A DNA stretch of 64,000 bases, taken from assembly GCA_002077065.1 (NCBI GenBank), contig NAJO01000042.1:62001-126000 (forward strand). Reading direction: 5' to 3'. Both the position numbers and the translations under genes were made by a program. Shown here in pieces: positions 18,267 through 29,139 of this stretch; position 1 is the stretch's first letter, and every line of letters starts with the position of its first letter. The stretch is from Cryoendolithus antarcticus (Eukaryota; Ascomycota; Dothideomycetes; Cladosporiales; Cladosporiaceae). The notes beneath the pieces are model-generated. The model worked only from the letters and a program-made list of their open reading frames with translations, was not told where the DNA came from and searched no databases.

Positions 18267-21056
18267 CTATTGAGCACCCATGACAGCCCCAGGCCCTGCG
18301 TTGTCCACGTCACCTGAATCGCTTCTTCTTTCAGGGTCATAGAACGTGTCGTTAATGGTGGTGGGTCGGTACTTGATCGGACCATCAACTTCTGTTTCAG
18401 GTCTGCCCGCTTGCTCCTCCATGCGAGCTTCCACACGCTCATGATCATCCACATGCCTAGCCTCACTCCTCGTGTCAGTTTCAGGGACCGTCTCGCCAAG
18501 CGTCGGCCAGTACATGGTCGGGCCACTCGCTCCTTCCTCTCCAGCCTTGCTGAGTCTTTCCTCAAGCTCACTCCTAATCTCCTCCGAAAAATCAATCTTG
18601 ACCCTCCTACTCGCCGCAAACCTCTCCTCAAACGACCTCAGCCTTCCAGGTATCAACTTCCTCAAACCCCGTGAGGTCCACTCGTCCCACACCCACCCAC
18701 TATCTTCAGCCCTCGACACCGCTGCCACAAGCCCCTCAACGTCTTGATCGTGCGCGTAACCTTGTGCTAAGGTGTTCCAGGTCGCTTGGCTGGGCTTCAT
18801 ACCCTTCGAAGTCATGTACGTAAGGACTTGCTCGGCAAGCTTCGTCTGTCCGTGGTAGGTGAAGCCGCGAAGGAAGATACTCCAAGTCTGCACCGTGGGC
18901 GCTGTGCCGATTGGTGGGGAGTGGGCGGCAGCGCGCTGCATGTCTTTGATCATTTCTGCGCCGTGGATGAGCGTGCGTTTGGACATTGTGAAGGCTGAGA
19001 GGAAGGCGTTGGCGAGGTAGTCGTCATGTGCGAGGGTTGTGAAGGGTGGGATGCGGTCGCAGTAGAAGGTTTGGTAGGCTTTGTAAATGGCGTGGGCGTT
19101 TGGAGTAGGAGCGTGGCGCTTGGAGTGGAGTTGCAGATAGGCTGAGAGCATTATACCTATTGCTTGATTGGGGGCGGGCATGGGTTTGGTGGTGGACTCG
19201 TAGTCGGGCGTGGCGTTTGAGATCGAGAGGCCAAGTTCTTCGAGTGGTATTGGGTCGAAGAGCTGGCGGTATGCTTGGCAGATCATTGACCAAGCGGTTT
19301 CGGTGTTCTGTTGCGTGTGATGCAGGACCAGGCAGTGGAGGATCTCTGTCGCGAGAACCGAGGTTCTGACGATGTTCGAATCTGTGATGGCGCTCCGGAC
19401 AACGTTGTTCAAGGTCTCGACATCGCCGAGATCTTGCTTGCATGCTTTGAGTAGCAAAGCGTACGTGTACACATCCGCTTCCTGGTCGTGAGTCACGAGG
19501 GACTTGTGTATCGAGTGCGCCGTCTTGATGTCGCCGGCCTCAATTGCATTCAACATCAGGATGTTGCAGAGCCGGGTCGTGAGTCGTAAGCCAATCTTGA
19601 CCAGATTATCCACTAAGCGAAGACAGACTCGGAGACCTCCAGGCTGCTGCATAGCCTGGCGGAACATCAAAGCGCAGACCTTCCTGAAAGCGACGGAATC
19701 GACTCGCACACCAGCGTGATGTGCTTCCAGCAGCGCTTCGATGCCCTGATCGAAGTGATTTGTCTTGGCCAGCCGTACAGCCACATGGAGGAAGTTGGCC
19801 TTTGGTACCCGGAAGTTGCCGGTCTTGAGGGATTGGAAAATGGCAGGTACTTGATCCCTGCTACAGTAGTGCAACAAATGGCTCAAGAGGTCTCCTCCTA
19901 GAGCAACGCGAACGGCATTGTCACGATTCGCGAACGCTAGGAATGCCTTCGCAAGCTCGGTCACTGGTGCAAGGCGTTCTTTAGGGGCCAAAACAATGGA
20001 TTGATGAGAGGCGAAGGTAAGGCTGTCGACGATCCAGTGAGAGGGGAGACTGCCGTCGCTGCACGTGCGTTGGAGAAAATCACCGACCGCGCTTGGCTGA
20101 TAAGCCATCAGCCACAGTGCACAGTTGGACCAGATGACTTGCTTGTCCGTGGCGTGAACCTCAGCTAATCTGTCAAGATCGAGAGGATTGCCTGCTTCGA
20201 TATGCCCGATAATGTTCTCCACCCACTCGGCGGTATGCACATTCAGCAGTGGGACAATGTTCGTGCTCTTGTGGCCGTGACCGAGCTGCTTGTCGTAGGG
20301 GCCCATCACCCGAGCGAAGTTGGCGTGCCATACCCGGCTGAGGGGACTGACAAAGGGGTGGGATGACTGCAGCAGAACCTGCTTGACACCTCCCCACCTG
20401 TAGCCTAGAGACAGATTGCGCTGTGCTTTGAGCACCGAAGACAGTGCATCGTCTTGGTGTGCTTCGGGCGTATCAGGTGCAGGCGTTTGCGCTGCTCGCT
20501 GTCTTCGAAGGGCAGGTCGCGAGGCTGGTTGTGAGCCTGGAGTGTCGATGGCTTTCGAGTCGGATCGCCACGGTACAGCTGTGCTCTGGAGGCCGTCTCT
20601 CGACTTGCAAGGTGGCACTGCCAGGTCAGGCTTCGCGGTACGCTTACGCTGCCCTCCGCTGGGCGTGATTCGTAGCTCTTTAGTCTCCGGCTCCTTGGGT
20701 GGAGAGTACTGTGAGGCTAGTGCACCTTTCTGCTTCGGCGTCGCCACTCGCTTGGGAGCTTCAGCCACTGCCTCATAGCCATCCAATATAAAATCGAGAT
20801 CATCAGCCTGCTCGCCAAGTCTTGCCTTCTCTACTTTGACAGCCTTCCGCCCACCTATCTTGGGAACCTCGCGAGCAGCGTCGAGCCATGCTGCCGCGCT
20901 CTCAAGACGCTGCGCCTCAGTCTGGACGCTGTATGCCCGCCATGTCTTCGGCGAGGGGTATCTTGCATGGAGGGTGTCTGGCCCTGTGGTTCCCAGCGAT
21001 CTGAGAACACCCCGAAGGCTAGCAGACAGCGATCGCGGACTAAGGCATTGCTGCAT
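18267..21056 (-). CDS. mitochondrial pentatricopeptide-repeat protein
   Basis: A 929-aa frame from ATG 21056 (the seven codons before it start with TTG). The N terminus is Arg/Ser-rich without acidic residues, as in a mitochondrial presequence. A disordered Lys/Pro/Thr-rich segment of about 200 residues follows. From about residue 330 the protein is all helical with PPR-like units, for example ...LCNILMLNAIEAGDIKTAHSIHKSLVTHDQEADVYTYALLLKAC and, near the C terminus, QTWSIFLRGFTYHGQTKLAEQVLTYMTSKGMKPSQATWNTLAQGYA. These units typify organelle RNA-binding proteins that act in mitochondrial transcript processing or translation. The RNA target cannot be predicted here. It is divergent with the Cwf18 gene, with 225 bases between the starts. 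Confidence 0.8.
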   Translation of the reverse strand: MQQCLSPRSLSASLRGVLRSLGTTGPDTLHARYPSPKTWRAYSVQTEAQRLESAAAWLDAAREVPKIGGRKAVKVEKARLGEQADDLDFILDGYEAVAEAPKRVATPKQKGALASQYSPPKEPETKELRITPSGGQRKRTAKPDLAVPPCKSRDGLQSTAVPWRSDSKAIDTPGSQPASRPALRRQRAAQTPAPDTPEAHQDDALSSVLKAQRNLSLGYRWGGVKQVLLQSSHPFVSPLSRVWHANFARVMGPYDKQLGHGHKSTNIVPLLNVHTAEWVENIIGHIEAGNPLDLDRLAEVHATDKQVIWSNCALWLMAYQPSAVGDFLQRTCSDGSLPSHWIVDSLTFASHQSIVLAPKERLAPVTELAKAFLAFANRDNAVRVALGGDLLSHLLHYCSRDQVPAIFQSLKTGNFRVPKANFLHVAVRLAKTNHFDQGIEALLEAHHAGVRVDSVAFRKVCALMFRQAMQQPGGLRVCLRLVDNLVKIGLRLTTRLCNILMLNAIEAGDIKTAHSIHKSLVTHDQEADVYTYALLLKACKQDLGDVETLNNVVRSAITDSNIVRTSVLATEILHCLVLHHTQQNTETAWSMICQAYRQLFDPIPLEELGLSISNATPDYESTTKPMPAPNQAIGIMLSAYLQLHSKRHAPTPNAHAIYKAYQTFYCDRIPPFTTLAHDDYLANAFLSAFTMSKRTLIHGAEMIKDMQRAAAHSPPIGTAPTVQTWSIFLRGFTYHGQTKLAEQVLTYMTSKGMKPSQATWNTLAQGYAHDQDVEGLVAAVSRAEDSGWVWDEWTSRGLRKLIPGRLRSFEERFAASRRVKIDFSEEIRSELEERLSKAGEEGASGPTMYWPTLGETVPETDTRSEARHVDDHERVEARMEEQAGRPETEVDGPIKYRPTTINDTFYDPERRSDSGDVDNAGPGAVMGAQ

Positions 21057-21281
21057 AGGCGAACATTGGCGGTGCAATGCAAGGGAGCGCTTCCTGTCTT
21101 TGGCCGATGCACATTCTCGAGTTTTGGATCTTGAACGGGAATGGGTTTGGCAAGTCCGCGGCTGGATTTAGACTTTATCCATGTCCCCGAAGTATTTCCG
21201 GCGCCAGCAAAGCTGCAGCTAAGATTATACACCTCTCCGTGCGCTTTACTCCCGACGCACGAGCGTTCCCTCGTGATTCCC

Positions 21282-21953
21282 ATGGCCTCGGTGGCAGCGT
21301 TGGGTGCAGCGGCACAAGACCGCAAGGCCCGTCTCGCGCAGCTCAAATCCCTGAAGCGCAAACAAGCACCCCCAAGCGACGATCCTCGACATGATCAGGA
21401 CGATACGGCATCACCTTCGCTAGCCGATGATGCCGCCTATGCCGCTCCAGCAGAAGACGACACCTCACGCTACGTATCCGGCCGAAACTATGATCCCGAA
21501 ACCAAAGGTCCCCGCCTCGGTTTCGAGACTGCACCCCATGAAGGACAAGAAACGCTCGAAGTGAAAGCAGCACGACTAGCAGAAGAGACGAAGCAGCAAG
21601 CAGAAGCAGATGCAGCAGCAGATAAGCCATTGGATTTGTTCAAGCTGCAGCCCAAGAAGCCGAACTGGGATTTGAAAAGGGATCTGGACAGGAAGATGGA
21701 GGTGCTGAATGTGAGGACGGACAATGCGATTGCGAGAATGGTGAGGGAGAGGATTGAGAAGCAAAGGCTGGCTGTGAAGGAGCAGGTTGTGGGAGTAAAT
21801 GGGAATAGTGGTGCTGTCGGAGGCGATGCTGAGGCAGCTGGGATCGAAGGGAGTACACTGGTCGAAGCTACAAACATCCGCGAGCGTGAGGACGAGGCTG
21901 ACGCGCGGCGGGAGCTGCAGGAAGACGAGGCACTCCTGCTAGACGCGAGCTGA
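21282..21953 (+). CDS. cwf18: mRNA splicing factor Cwf18 (CCDC12 family)
   Basis: A 223-aa frame from ATG 21282; the upstream in-frame extension is leader. The Cwf18 pattern is clear: an Ala/Lys-rich start (AAAQDRKARLAQLKSLKRK), then YDPETKGPRLGFETAP, then DLFKLQPKKPNWDLKRDLDRKMEVLNVRTDNAIARMVRERIE. Proteins of this family sit in the Prp19/Cdc5-associated spliceosome. A Gly/Ala-rich linker and an acidic tail follow. The residues after the core are less conserved than the family average, but I see no lesion. It shares a short divergent promoter with the PPR gene. Confidence 0.88.
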   Translation: MASVAALGAAAQDRKARLAQLKSLKRKQAPPSDDPRHDQDDTASPSLADDAAYAAPAEDDTSRYVSGRNYDPETKGPRLGFETAPHEGQETLEVKAARLAEETKQQAEADAAADKPLDLFKLQPKKPNWDLKRDLDRKMEVLNVRTDNAIARMVRERIEKQRLAVKEQVVGVNGNSGAVGGDAEAAGIEGSTLVEATNIREREDEADARRELQEDEALLLDAS

Positions 21954-24282
21954 GCAAAACGCAAGGCGTCTTATCATCAACAGGCCAGCATACCAGCAGG
22001 ATTCTCGCCGCGTTCAAGCGTGTGCTCAAAGACCGGCACAACACCGATGATGATATGTCGCTCACTCTCATGAGCTCAGTCTCCCTGGGGCTAGCTCGAA
22101 AATCACGCCACGTCCGCAGTGACGATCGTCAAATCCGCGACGCTGATTGCGCGTCGCGGACACTGCAAGAGTTACAGTGACAGCCTTACGATCTATGCCA
22201 AATAGCAGCCGCAACCCTCTCGAGAGGGTACATTCACCGCCACATGTCCCGTGCTGCGCGTGCCGTGGGTGCTATCTTCATCAGCCACGCCCACTCAGAT
22301 CGCCCAGTCTTCGCTCAATCAGACGTAAGCACAGCTGAATTGATCGTCTGCTGGACTGATAATGACGCCTACTGGGCCAGCGGAATGGCTTAGCATGCGC
22401 CTCAGTACTGCTTTGGGGTAGTATAATGATATGTAGACGGAGTTCTGGCCGTGACGGCCCGAAACTCGAGTCAAGGCTCCCACCATCAGCCAAGGGTAGC
22501 ACACGCAATCAGAGTCCAGATGCAGTGTCTGTAACCATGGACTAGTCATGTCGGGTGTGCAACTAGATGTTCTTACGTGAGTAGATACAAACCGTCCTGT
22601 TACCACGAAATCGCAGATGTTCGGTATTATACGCCCGAAACCACCGCCAATGGCACTACTATCCTGCTATCTCGCCATCTGCACAGTGCATGTTGAATAA
22701 TCGCTCTCTCAGCGTTCGATTTCAGCATCGTCTTTGGTACGCGGGGCGCATTTCCGTCGGCGTCGCACAGCAGCTCCGCTCCTCACATGCTAGCGGGCGA
22801 TCTTTGATGCGTGCTGAGTACTGTGCGCACCATTGCATGAGACGGTGGATCGATGTCGTTTCGTTCTTCTGATATTACAATAGCTGTATGCCGATCCTGG
22901 TTCCGCTGTACAGGCCTGATGTATGTGCCATCGTACCTATGTACATGCGCGAGTGCCTGAATAATTCGATACAGTTTGGTGAGGTCCAGGGATCGCATCT
23001 CCTCAGACTTCTGCCAAGCAGCTTCAAAAATTGATTGCATTCTCTCGCGAACCTGCATGCCGTAGCTCTAGCGCCCGCGGTGCAGGGTGTCTCCCCACCA
23101 GTTCTGTGGCACTGATTGTGCGAGACATGCAGCAGCCAATAGCGCAGGACTAGGGTTTCGAGTCGTGTGAGACATGTCTCTCGAAGACTCGAGGTAGACC
23201 TCGTGGTCGTACTCCAGCAGGAATCTAGATGAGGTAGACAGCGTGCAACTGTTTGGTGGTTTGGTGTCATGCGAGCAGACCCTTCTTGCGGCTACCTTCA
23301 CGCCACAGCCGTCGCAGAGCGTGGTGCGCATCACTTGCGCCATCGTGTCGAGCTACTGCGGGCGACTGCTGGGGTAGTGAAATGACGATGATCGCGGAGC
23401 TGGGTACTTACCGATAAGTCGTGCCCTAGATTGATTGACGAGGGCTCACATCGTCCACTTGTGGTCAAGAGTGCTCAGAGACCCTGCCACATGTCATGTT
23501 GAAGGCAATCTCAACGGGCTGAAGCCACCGCCGTCTTCCGCCAGATCGTACCACCGCTCGCAGGCAACGCCTTTCCCTTGAGGGTTGTCTGTGCGCGCGT
23601 GCAGTGTTCGACTCAACCTTTCTATGATTGGCCATGATCACCATTCGTGCATGCCTTGGCAGTGGAAAGTATTGCCTCGAGAGTTCTGTCTGATGGCCAA
23701 CCTGTGATGGTCGTTGCATTACGCAGTAGCCTCAAGCTCTCGGGGCCACGATCATAACTCGTGTCAACGCACGCAGTATACCCTCCTGCATCAATCTCCC
23801 CAGAATATCGACCATGACGGTCAGCATGAATGTACAACACCGTCCTGCAAGCGAATCGCAGTGATTGACCCCCCCAAATTCCTGTGGCTCATCTAGCCGT
23901 AGTGCCCGCACGCACTCCACAACCTCACCCACATCTTTGCGATCGTCAACGCTTCTCCTCTCCACCGCGCACCAGCCCACTTCTGACGTTCTGTCCACCA
24001 CTTCCCACCAACGATCATTTGCTTTCGCGAGGCGCTGATGGTTTGACCAATATACACCGGAACCACTGGAAGACACCTCACAGCACACTCGTTGTCATTA
24101 CACTTCTGGATCCGACGTTCCGACAGCTCGGTAACGGCCATTCAACCAGGATGATAATGCTGCCTTGACAGACTCTCGATCGCCCCAGTATTCTGGTTCG
24201 ATGTCTAGGCGAACCATGTGCGGTTGATGCGTGCTTTCTGTCGTTTCTTCTAGAAGAACTTGTACAATAGGCCATTGGAGTT
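21954..24282. other. 2.3-kb intergenic interval, no confident gene
   Basis: There is no conserved family in any frame. One possible relic (22783-23343, minus strand) is listed separately. The last few hundred bases upstream of 24283 must hold the promoter and leader of the large kinase gene, so small frames there may be upstream ORFs. Confidence 0.5.
22783..23343 (-). pseudogene. possible uncharacterised gene broken by one stop
   Basis: From ATG 23343 one frame runs 187 codons with a single interruption, a TAG at 23068-23070. The first half has Cys pairs (CDGCGVKV, RRVCSH) and LLEYDHEVYLESSRDMSH. The second half reads MQSIFEAAWQKSEEMRSLDLTKLYRIIQALAHVHRYDG, which has the look of a helical protein. 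I do not recognise the family. It may equally be two chance frames in phase. It is given only because both halves share a frame and the compositions look protein-like. Confidence 0.25.
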
Positions 24283-27200
24283 ATGTCTATACCCGATTAC
24301 GACATGGAGGGGTCGGAGGAGGCCAAGCACGACAGCGGCCATGTCGATGCGCATAGCAGCGAGGACACGACGCCAAGGATAGAGGCCCCGATGCAGGTAA
24401 AGCTGCTGACGCCGTCTGCGACTGTCACTGGTGGTGACTCTACGGACGGCTACTTCGACTCCCAGGCAGATGCGCAGTACGAGGACATGCATGCTGTTGC
24501 GGCCGATTCGCCTGCTACAACTCGCTTCTCTCCCTCCAGTACTGCTGCGACTCCTGCTAACGTACTCGGAACCCTGTCACCGCAGCCTTTCATGACACCG
24601 AACGCTGAGCGTCCGACTACGCAAAGAGAGCTCTCGGATATGACTGTTAAGAGCATGGAGAGCATGGATAGTACCATGACTATCACGCCGGCGACAGCAA
24701 ATCTCGAGACCATAGCAGAGTCGATGCCCAGGAAGCCGTATCCTGCGCAATCTTTCGCGGTGCTTCAGGATGTGCAATACCCATACCGAGGTGGCCACCG
24801 ACCTGCGCTTAGGGAGCAGAGGTCAACGGGTCACAGCATCTCGCAGATACATACCTTCACGTCTGCCTTTGCACACCAAACTGGATCGCGGACGGTGGGC
24901 AACTCGCCTGCTGTCACAACTGGTGGAGGACTGTTCCAACCTTTCGTGCATAACACTACCGCCGAGGACTGGGATTCACTCGAGTCACCCGGGACCTACC
25001 CGAGTCCCTTCCTACACCCGAGTCATAAGATGGCTATGAAGGATACGCATGTGGTGGACGTCGATGTCGATCCCATCTCCGGCCGAAAGCTCATTAATCA
25101 ATACGAGATTATTGACGAGCTCGGTCGAGGCACACACGGCAAGGTCAAGCTAGCACGAGACCTGACTTCGCAAAACACCTACGTGGCAATCAAGATTGTC
25201 GAGCGGTATTCGAAGCGAAGGCGCCTAGGCAAGCTTGGCAATGCGGAGGACAAGGTGAAGAAAGAGGTTGCTATCTTGCGAAAGGCACGGCATCCGAACA
25301 TCGTCGGCTTGCTCGAGGTCATTGACGATCCGAACAGGAAGAAAGTCTACATTGTGCTCGAGTGGGTCGAGCGAGGTGAGATTCAATGGAGAGCAGCGGC
25401 ACCACAGGAGATTGCAGTCGTCGAGGCTCGGCGCTATGAGCGCGAGCGCCGAGGAGGCTACGATGCGCCGTACAGTGCGGAGGATGAGGCTGTGCTGAGT
25501 GAGGCACAAAGGCGGCTGCGTCGACAGAAACGGGCGCAGATCAAGCTACATCGCAAGATTCGGCAAGAGGCGTCTGACAACCCTGCTGTGTGGAGTAACG
25601 AGATGCAGGGTGAGGTTGACAGTGAGGACTCGGAAGATGATACAATGTCAAAGGTTTCGCATACTACTTCGGACTCGGCACCGACACGGATGGACTTGTC
25701 GAAGCTATCTGTTGTGACTGGGCGAAGAGCGTCTCGGGCGCCTTCACCTTTACCGTCCCATCCGGAGGATCTCCATGGTGACGAGTTCTCGAGCTTGACC
25801 GAGGAGCATCAGACCGATGAGCCGAACACTGTCACACCATCGACACCGGTTGGCACGCACACGCCGGGACCGCCGACGGGCCTTGAGGGCACTATGTACG
25901 GATCCTACGACTTCAGCTCGGGCGAGCCATCGCGAACATCCAGCATGGCCAACAGCCTACATGGGAACACTGGAAAGACCCGGCAAAGTCGGACTGGCAG
26001 TACAGCGAACATGCTCGAAATCGCAGCCGAGGTATTGGATAGTGATCTCAACCCCGAGCTACACTACGTGCCATGCATGACCATGCCCAATATTCGCGTC
26101 GCTTTCCGAGACACGCTACTTGGCCTACAGTACTTACATTCGCAAGGTATCGTGCACCGAGACATCAAGCCACCAAATCTGCTGCAGACCACCGATCACA
26201 GAGTCAAGATCTCTGACTTTGGTGTGTCTTACCTTGGGCGTCCACTACATGGAGATGATACAGGCGAGGAGGTCAGCGAAAGCGAGGCTAGAGATCTCGA
26301 CGATGAGGCGAAGGAGCTTGCGAAGACCGTCGGCACGCCTGCCTTCTTCGCCCCGGAGCTGTGCATCACTGAGGCTACCGATGACCCGCCCCCGGTCACC
26401 AAAGCCATCGATGTATGGGCACTCGGCATCACGCTCTTCTGCATGCTATATGCTCGTACGCCATACGTGGACAACGAGTATGTCGTGATGCGACTGATTG
26501 CTGATGAAGAGATTTACATTCCACGCCGGCGGCTGCAGCCCTTGAACCGGAAAACGACGTCCAGGCCATCGTCGCATGGCCGTGCCTTCCCGCCATCTAC
26601 GGTAGGCAGACGCCATGAGCTCGACTTTGTCTATGAAGACATTGACGATGATCTTCACGACCTGTTGTGCCGTCTGCTAATCAAGGATCCGCGACAACGC
26701 ATTACCCTGGAGGAAGTACGACATCATCCTTGGGTCGTCGCAGATGTGCCTAATTTGATGAAGTGGCTTGAAGAAACTGATCCTACCCGGCCAAGTCAAG
26801 GCACCAAGATCGAGGTCTCGAAGGAAGATGTCAGCAAAGCCGTCGTACCACTGACACTAGTTGAACGCGTGCGCTCAGGCATCAAGAAAGGCGTAGACCG
26901 ACTCTTCGGTGGCCGTGCTAGAAGCGGCTCCGGCGTTGGTCTCGTGTCGCCTGTGCCTTCCGCACACTCATCTAGCAGTACCATCAGTCAAGATGCGCGT
27001 CGAAGCAGCGTGCGAGGCGACGAGTCCATCTTCAGTGCCCTCAAGGCCTCTAGGGAGGGCCATGAGCACCCACTGTCGAGGAGCGTGGTCGCGAGTCCCG
27101 AACTCCATAGGCACGAACTTGGGTACTTCGACTCGACCACTCCGCCGCCAGACCTGGCTCTCTCGCTCGCCGACTCCCGCAGTACGCCATCGCCAGCGAG

Positions 27201-28554
27201 GATGCCGAAGCTGGAACGGATGAAGACCCTCACGTCGCCGAATACGTCGATGCGTACTGTGAGGCAGTCTGATTTTGAGCTTGGTGACGGTGAAGATGAG
27301 ACGGAGCGTCCCCCTTCTCATGCTGTGCCCGAAAATCCGATGGTATTGACATCGCCAAGTGGATCTGGTCTAGGTGGTCTCCTCGGTGGCGCAGGTCGCC
27401 AGATCCTCCAGACGCTTAGAGAGAAGTCTGCCACTCGATCGCCTACATCTGAGCGAAGAGGACGGTCACAAGATCGGTCAACGGTTGATTTACTCGACGC
27501 TCGTGCTGGGCCAACGCTTGCCGTCAGTCAAGCATCTGTCACTGGTCAAGTCAATCAGCCCGATGCGCTTCGCGAAGGCTCGACTTACAGCGCGGGAAGC
27601 AGTGCACGCAACAGTCCAAATGTCTCGCGTGCACCATCTGTGGTATCCTCGCCTCGAAGACTACGGCCTAGCGCTGGCGCACTCTCCCGTACATCCTCTA
27701 TAGCATCGCTGCGCTCAATGAGCGGGCTCATCAAGAGTCTATCACGCGAGTCGCATACCAAGACAGTGCCACGCAGCGCACCAAACGAGTCATCAGCAGA
27801 AGAATGGCAAAGAGCCGACGACGAGCGCCTACGAAAGCTCATTCGCGAAGGTAGCCAGGATCAGGAGTCTCCTCGATCACCCAACGCCTCCGAGGTCCGC
27901 ACATGTCCACCCAGTCCTGACGATCAGGTACGACGGAGAGGTGACTCTCGCCGGGTGAGCATCATGCAGCTATCGCAATCGACCTCGCCCACAGAGATGA
28001 GTCCAACTGGTCCCGGTACCCACATGCTGCCCTCGCTGGTCTCGAGCTCTTCTGACTTTGGCTCAGCGGTGTCGATGTCGATATCGAATCCTTCGATCCC
28101 CTCGGTCATCTCAGAAGCTTCGTCATTCGACCCCAGAGAAGGGATGCCGCTCGACGTGTCCGACACGAAACACACCTCAGACTCAGACACCACGCTCGGC
28201 CAGAACGCCACCTTCCCGCACGACCTCGACTCCGCCAACGACGCCGACGCCGAACCTGAAGTCGCAGTCTCCAGCGACAACGACGACAGCGACTATGAGA
28301 GCTCCTCCGATAGCGACGGTGGGCTCGTCATGCGCCGCCGCAGATCCGCCGTCAAGACTAGCTTCTCCTCCTCCCCGCGCAATCCAGGTATCTCATCAAT
28401 GCTAGAGGCGCAGCATAAAGCTCGTCGCGGCACGGGCGCTTCGCGCGCTTCGAAGAAGAGCTCGAGGAGTGGGAGTAGTAATACCATGAAGAAGGTGAGG
28501 ACGAGGGATAGCGAAGAGGAGAAGAGGGGGAGGTTGGATATTGCGGAGGAGTGA
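24283..28554 (+). CDS. SNF1-activating / CaMKK-type protein kinase (Sak1/Ssp1 family)
   Basis: A single 1423-aa frame. The kinase domain starts at about residue 274 (YEIIDELGRGTHGKVKLARD): Gly loop 281-286, catalytic Lys K304 (VAIKIV), catalytic Asp D627 in HRDIKPPN, DFG at 645-647, and a T-loop with KTVGTPAFFAPE. The domain ends near residue 820 with RITLEEVRHHPWV. About 230 residues, mostly acidic or Ser-rich, are inserted between the hinge (VLEWVERGE) and the catalytic loop, as in fungal Sak1/Ssp1 kinases. These kinases phosphorylate the activation loop of SNF1/AMPK and control glucose and stress responses. Both flanks (1-270 and 830-1423) are Ser/Pro-rich and disordered, with many candidate phosphorylation sites and an acidic stretch near 1310-1350. 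No frame break is seen. Confidence 0.88.
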   Translation: MSIPDYDMEGSEEAKHDSGHVDAHSSEDTTPRIEAPMQVKLLTPSATVTGGDSTDGYFDSQADAQYEDMHAVAADSPATTRFSPSSTAATPANVLGTLSPQPFMTPNAERPTTQRELSDMTVKSMESMDSTMTITPATANLETIAESMPRKPYPAQSFAVLQDVQYPYRGGHRPALREQRSTGHSISQIHTFTSAFAHQTGSRTVGNSPAVTTGGGLFQPFVHNTTAEDWDSLESPGTYPSPFLHPSHKMAMKDTHVVDVDVDPISGRKLINQYEIIDELGRGTHGKVKLARDLTSQNTYVAIKIVERYSKRRRLGKLGNAEDKVKKEVAILRKARHPNIVGLLEVIDDPNRKKVYIVLEWVERGEIQWRAAAPQEIAVVEARRYERERRGGYDAPYSAEDEAVLSEAQRRLRRQKRAQIKLHRKIRQEASDNPAVWSNEMQGEVDSEDSEDDTMSKVSHTTSDSAPTRMDLSKLSVVTGRRASRAPSPLPSHPEDLHGDEFSSLTEEHQTDEPNTVTPSTPVGTHTPGPPTGLEGTMYGSYDFSSGEPSRTSSMANSLHGNTGKTRQSRTGSTANMLEIAAEVLDSDLNPELHYVPCMTMPNIRVAFRDTLLGLQYLHSQGIVHRDIKPPNLLQTTDHRVKISDFGVSYLGRPLHGDDTGEEVSESEARDLDDEAKELAKTVGTPAFFAPELCITEATDDPPPVTKAIDVWALGITLFCMLYARTPYVDNEYVVMRLIADEEIYIPRRRLQPLNRKTTSRPSSHGRAFPPSTVGRRHELDFVYEDIDDDLHDLLCRLLIKDPRQRITLEEVRHHPWVVADVPNLMKWLEETDPTRPSQGTKIEVSKEDVSKAVVPLTLVERVRSGIKKGVDRLFGGRARSGSGVGLVSPVPSAHSSSSTISQDARRSSVRGDESIFSALKASREGHEHPLSRSVVASPELHRHELGYFDSTTPPPDLALSLADSRSTPSPARMPKLERMKTLTSPNTSMRTVRQSDFELGDGEDETERPPSHAVPENPMVLTSPSGSGLGGLLGGAGRQILQTLREKSATRSPTSERRGRSQDRSTVDLLDARAGPTLAVSQASVTGQVNQPDALREGSTYSAGSSARNSPNVSRAPSVVSSPRRLRPSAGALSRTSSIASLRSMSGLIKSLSRESHTKTVPRSAPNESSAEEWQRADDERLRKLIREGSQDQESPRSPNASEVRTCPPSPDDQVRRRGDSRRVSIMQLSQSTSPTEMSPTGPGTHMLPSLVSSSSDFGSAVSMSISNPSIPSVISEASSFDPREGMPLDVSDTKHTSDSDTTLGQNATFPHDLDSANDADAEPEVAVSSDNDDSDYESSSDSDGGLVMRRRRSAVKTSFSSSPRNPGISSMLEAQHKARRGTGASRASKKSSRSGSSNTMKKVRTRDSEEEKRGRLDIAEE

Positions 28555-29139
28555 TTGAGCACGCGACGCATACCCCAGGCGGGTACACATCTCCACTTGA
28601 CGAAACAGAGGAGCGAGGAGAAGACTTTTAGATGAGACACAACGCTTTTTCATTATGGCTGTACGAAGACACACAAAATTCTTATCGCGATTCAGCGACG
28701 GCGTTTTGGGCTGGCCGTGGGGGCTATGAACGCAATAGATGGGAGCCCTTTTTGTTTTGTTGGGCATGGAAATGGGGATGGGAATAGGATGGCATATTGG
28801 CATATCATGTATGGGTGGGTTGCTGTAGAATATACATCCTCATGGCGTGGTTTGTTACGAGAGAAAAGACATTACTCTACCTTATTCCTCTTCCTGTTGA
28901 ACAATTCAGAGCTCGTTAGGCATGATACTGATAGAATCCTGCTCGCATGCTCATCAGTCAATAATAGAACTTTGCGAAATGTTTGAGACATCATGGGCGC
29001 GTACGCTGTGCAAAGGTGAAGCGTTGATAGCGCAGCTACAAAGCCGAAAATCGCACTAGAGCCTTTGCCCAGGCAAATATCTGACTCCCTGGAAGCCGGC
29101 GTGGGGAGCAATCCAGTTACCCTACTACATGCTTCTTTT
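28555..29139. other. convergent intergenic interval
   Basis: This should hold the 3' UTRs of the kinase and the fusion gene. The sequence at 28720-28990 is moderately T-rich. No gene is seen. Confidence 0.5.
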
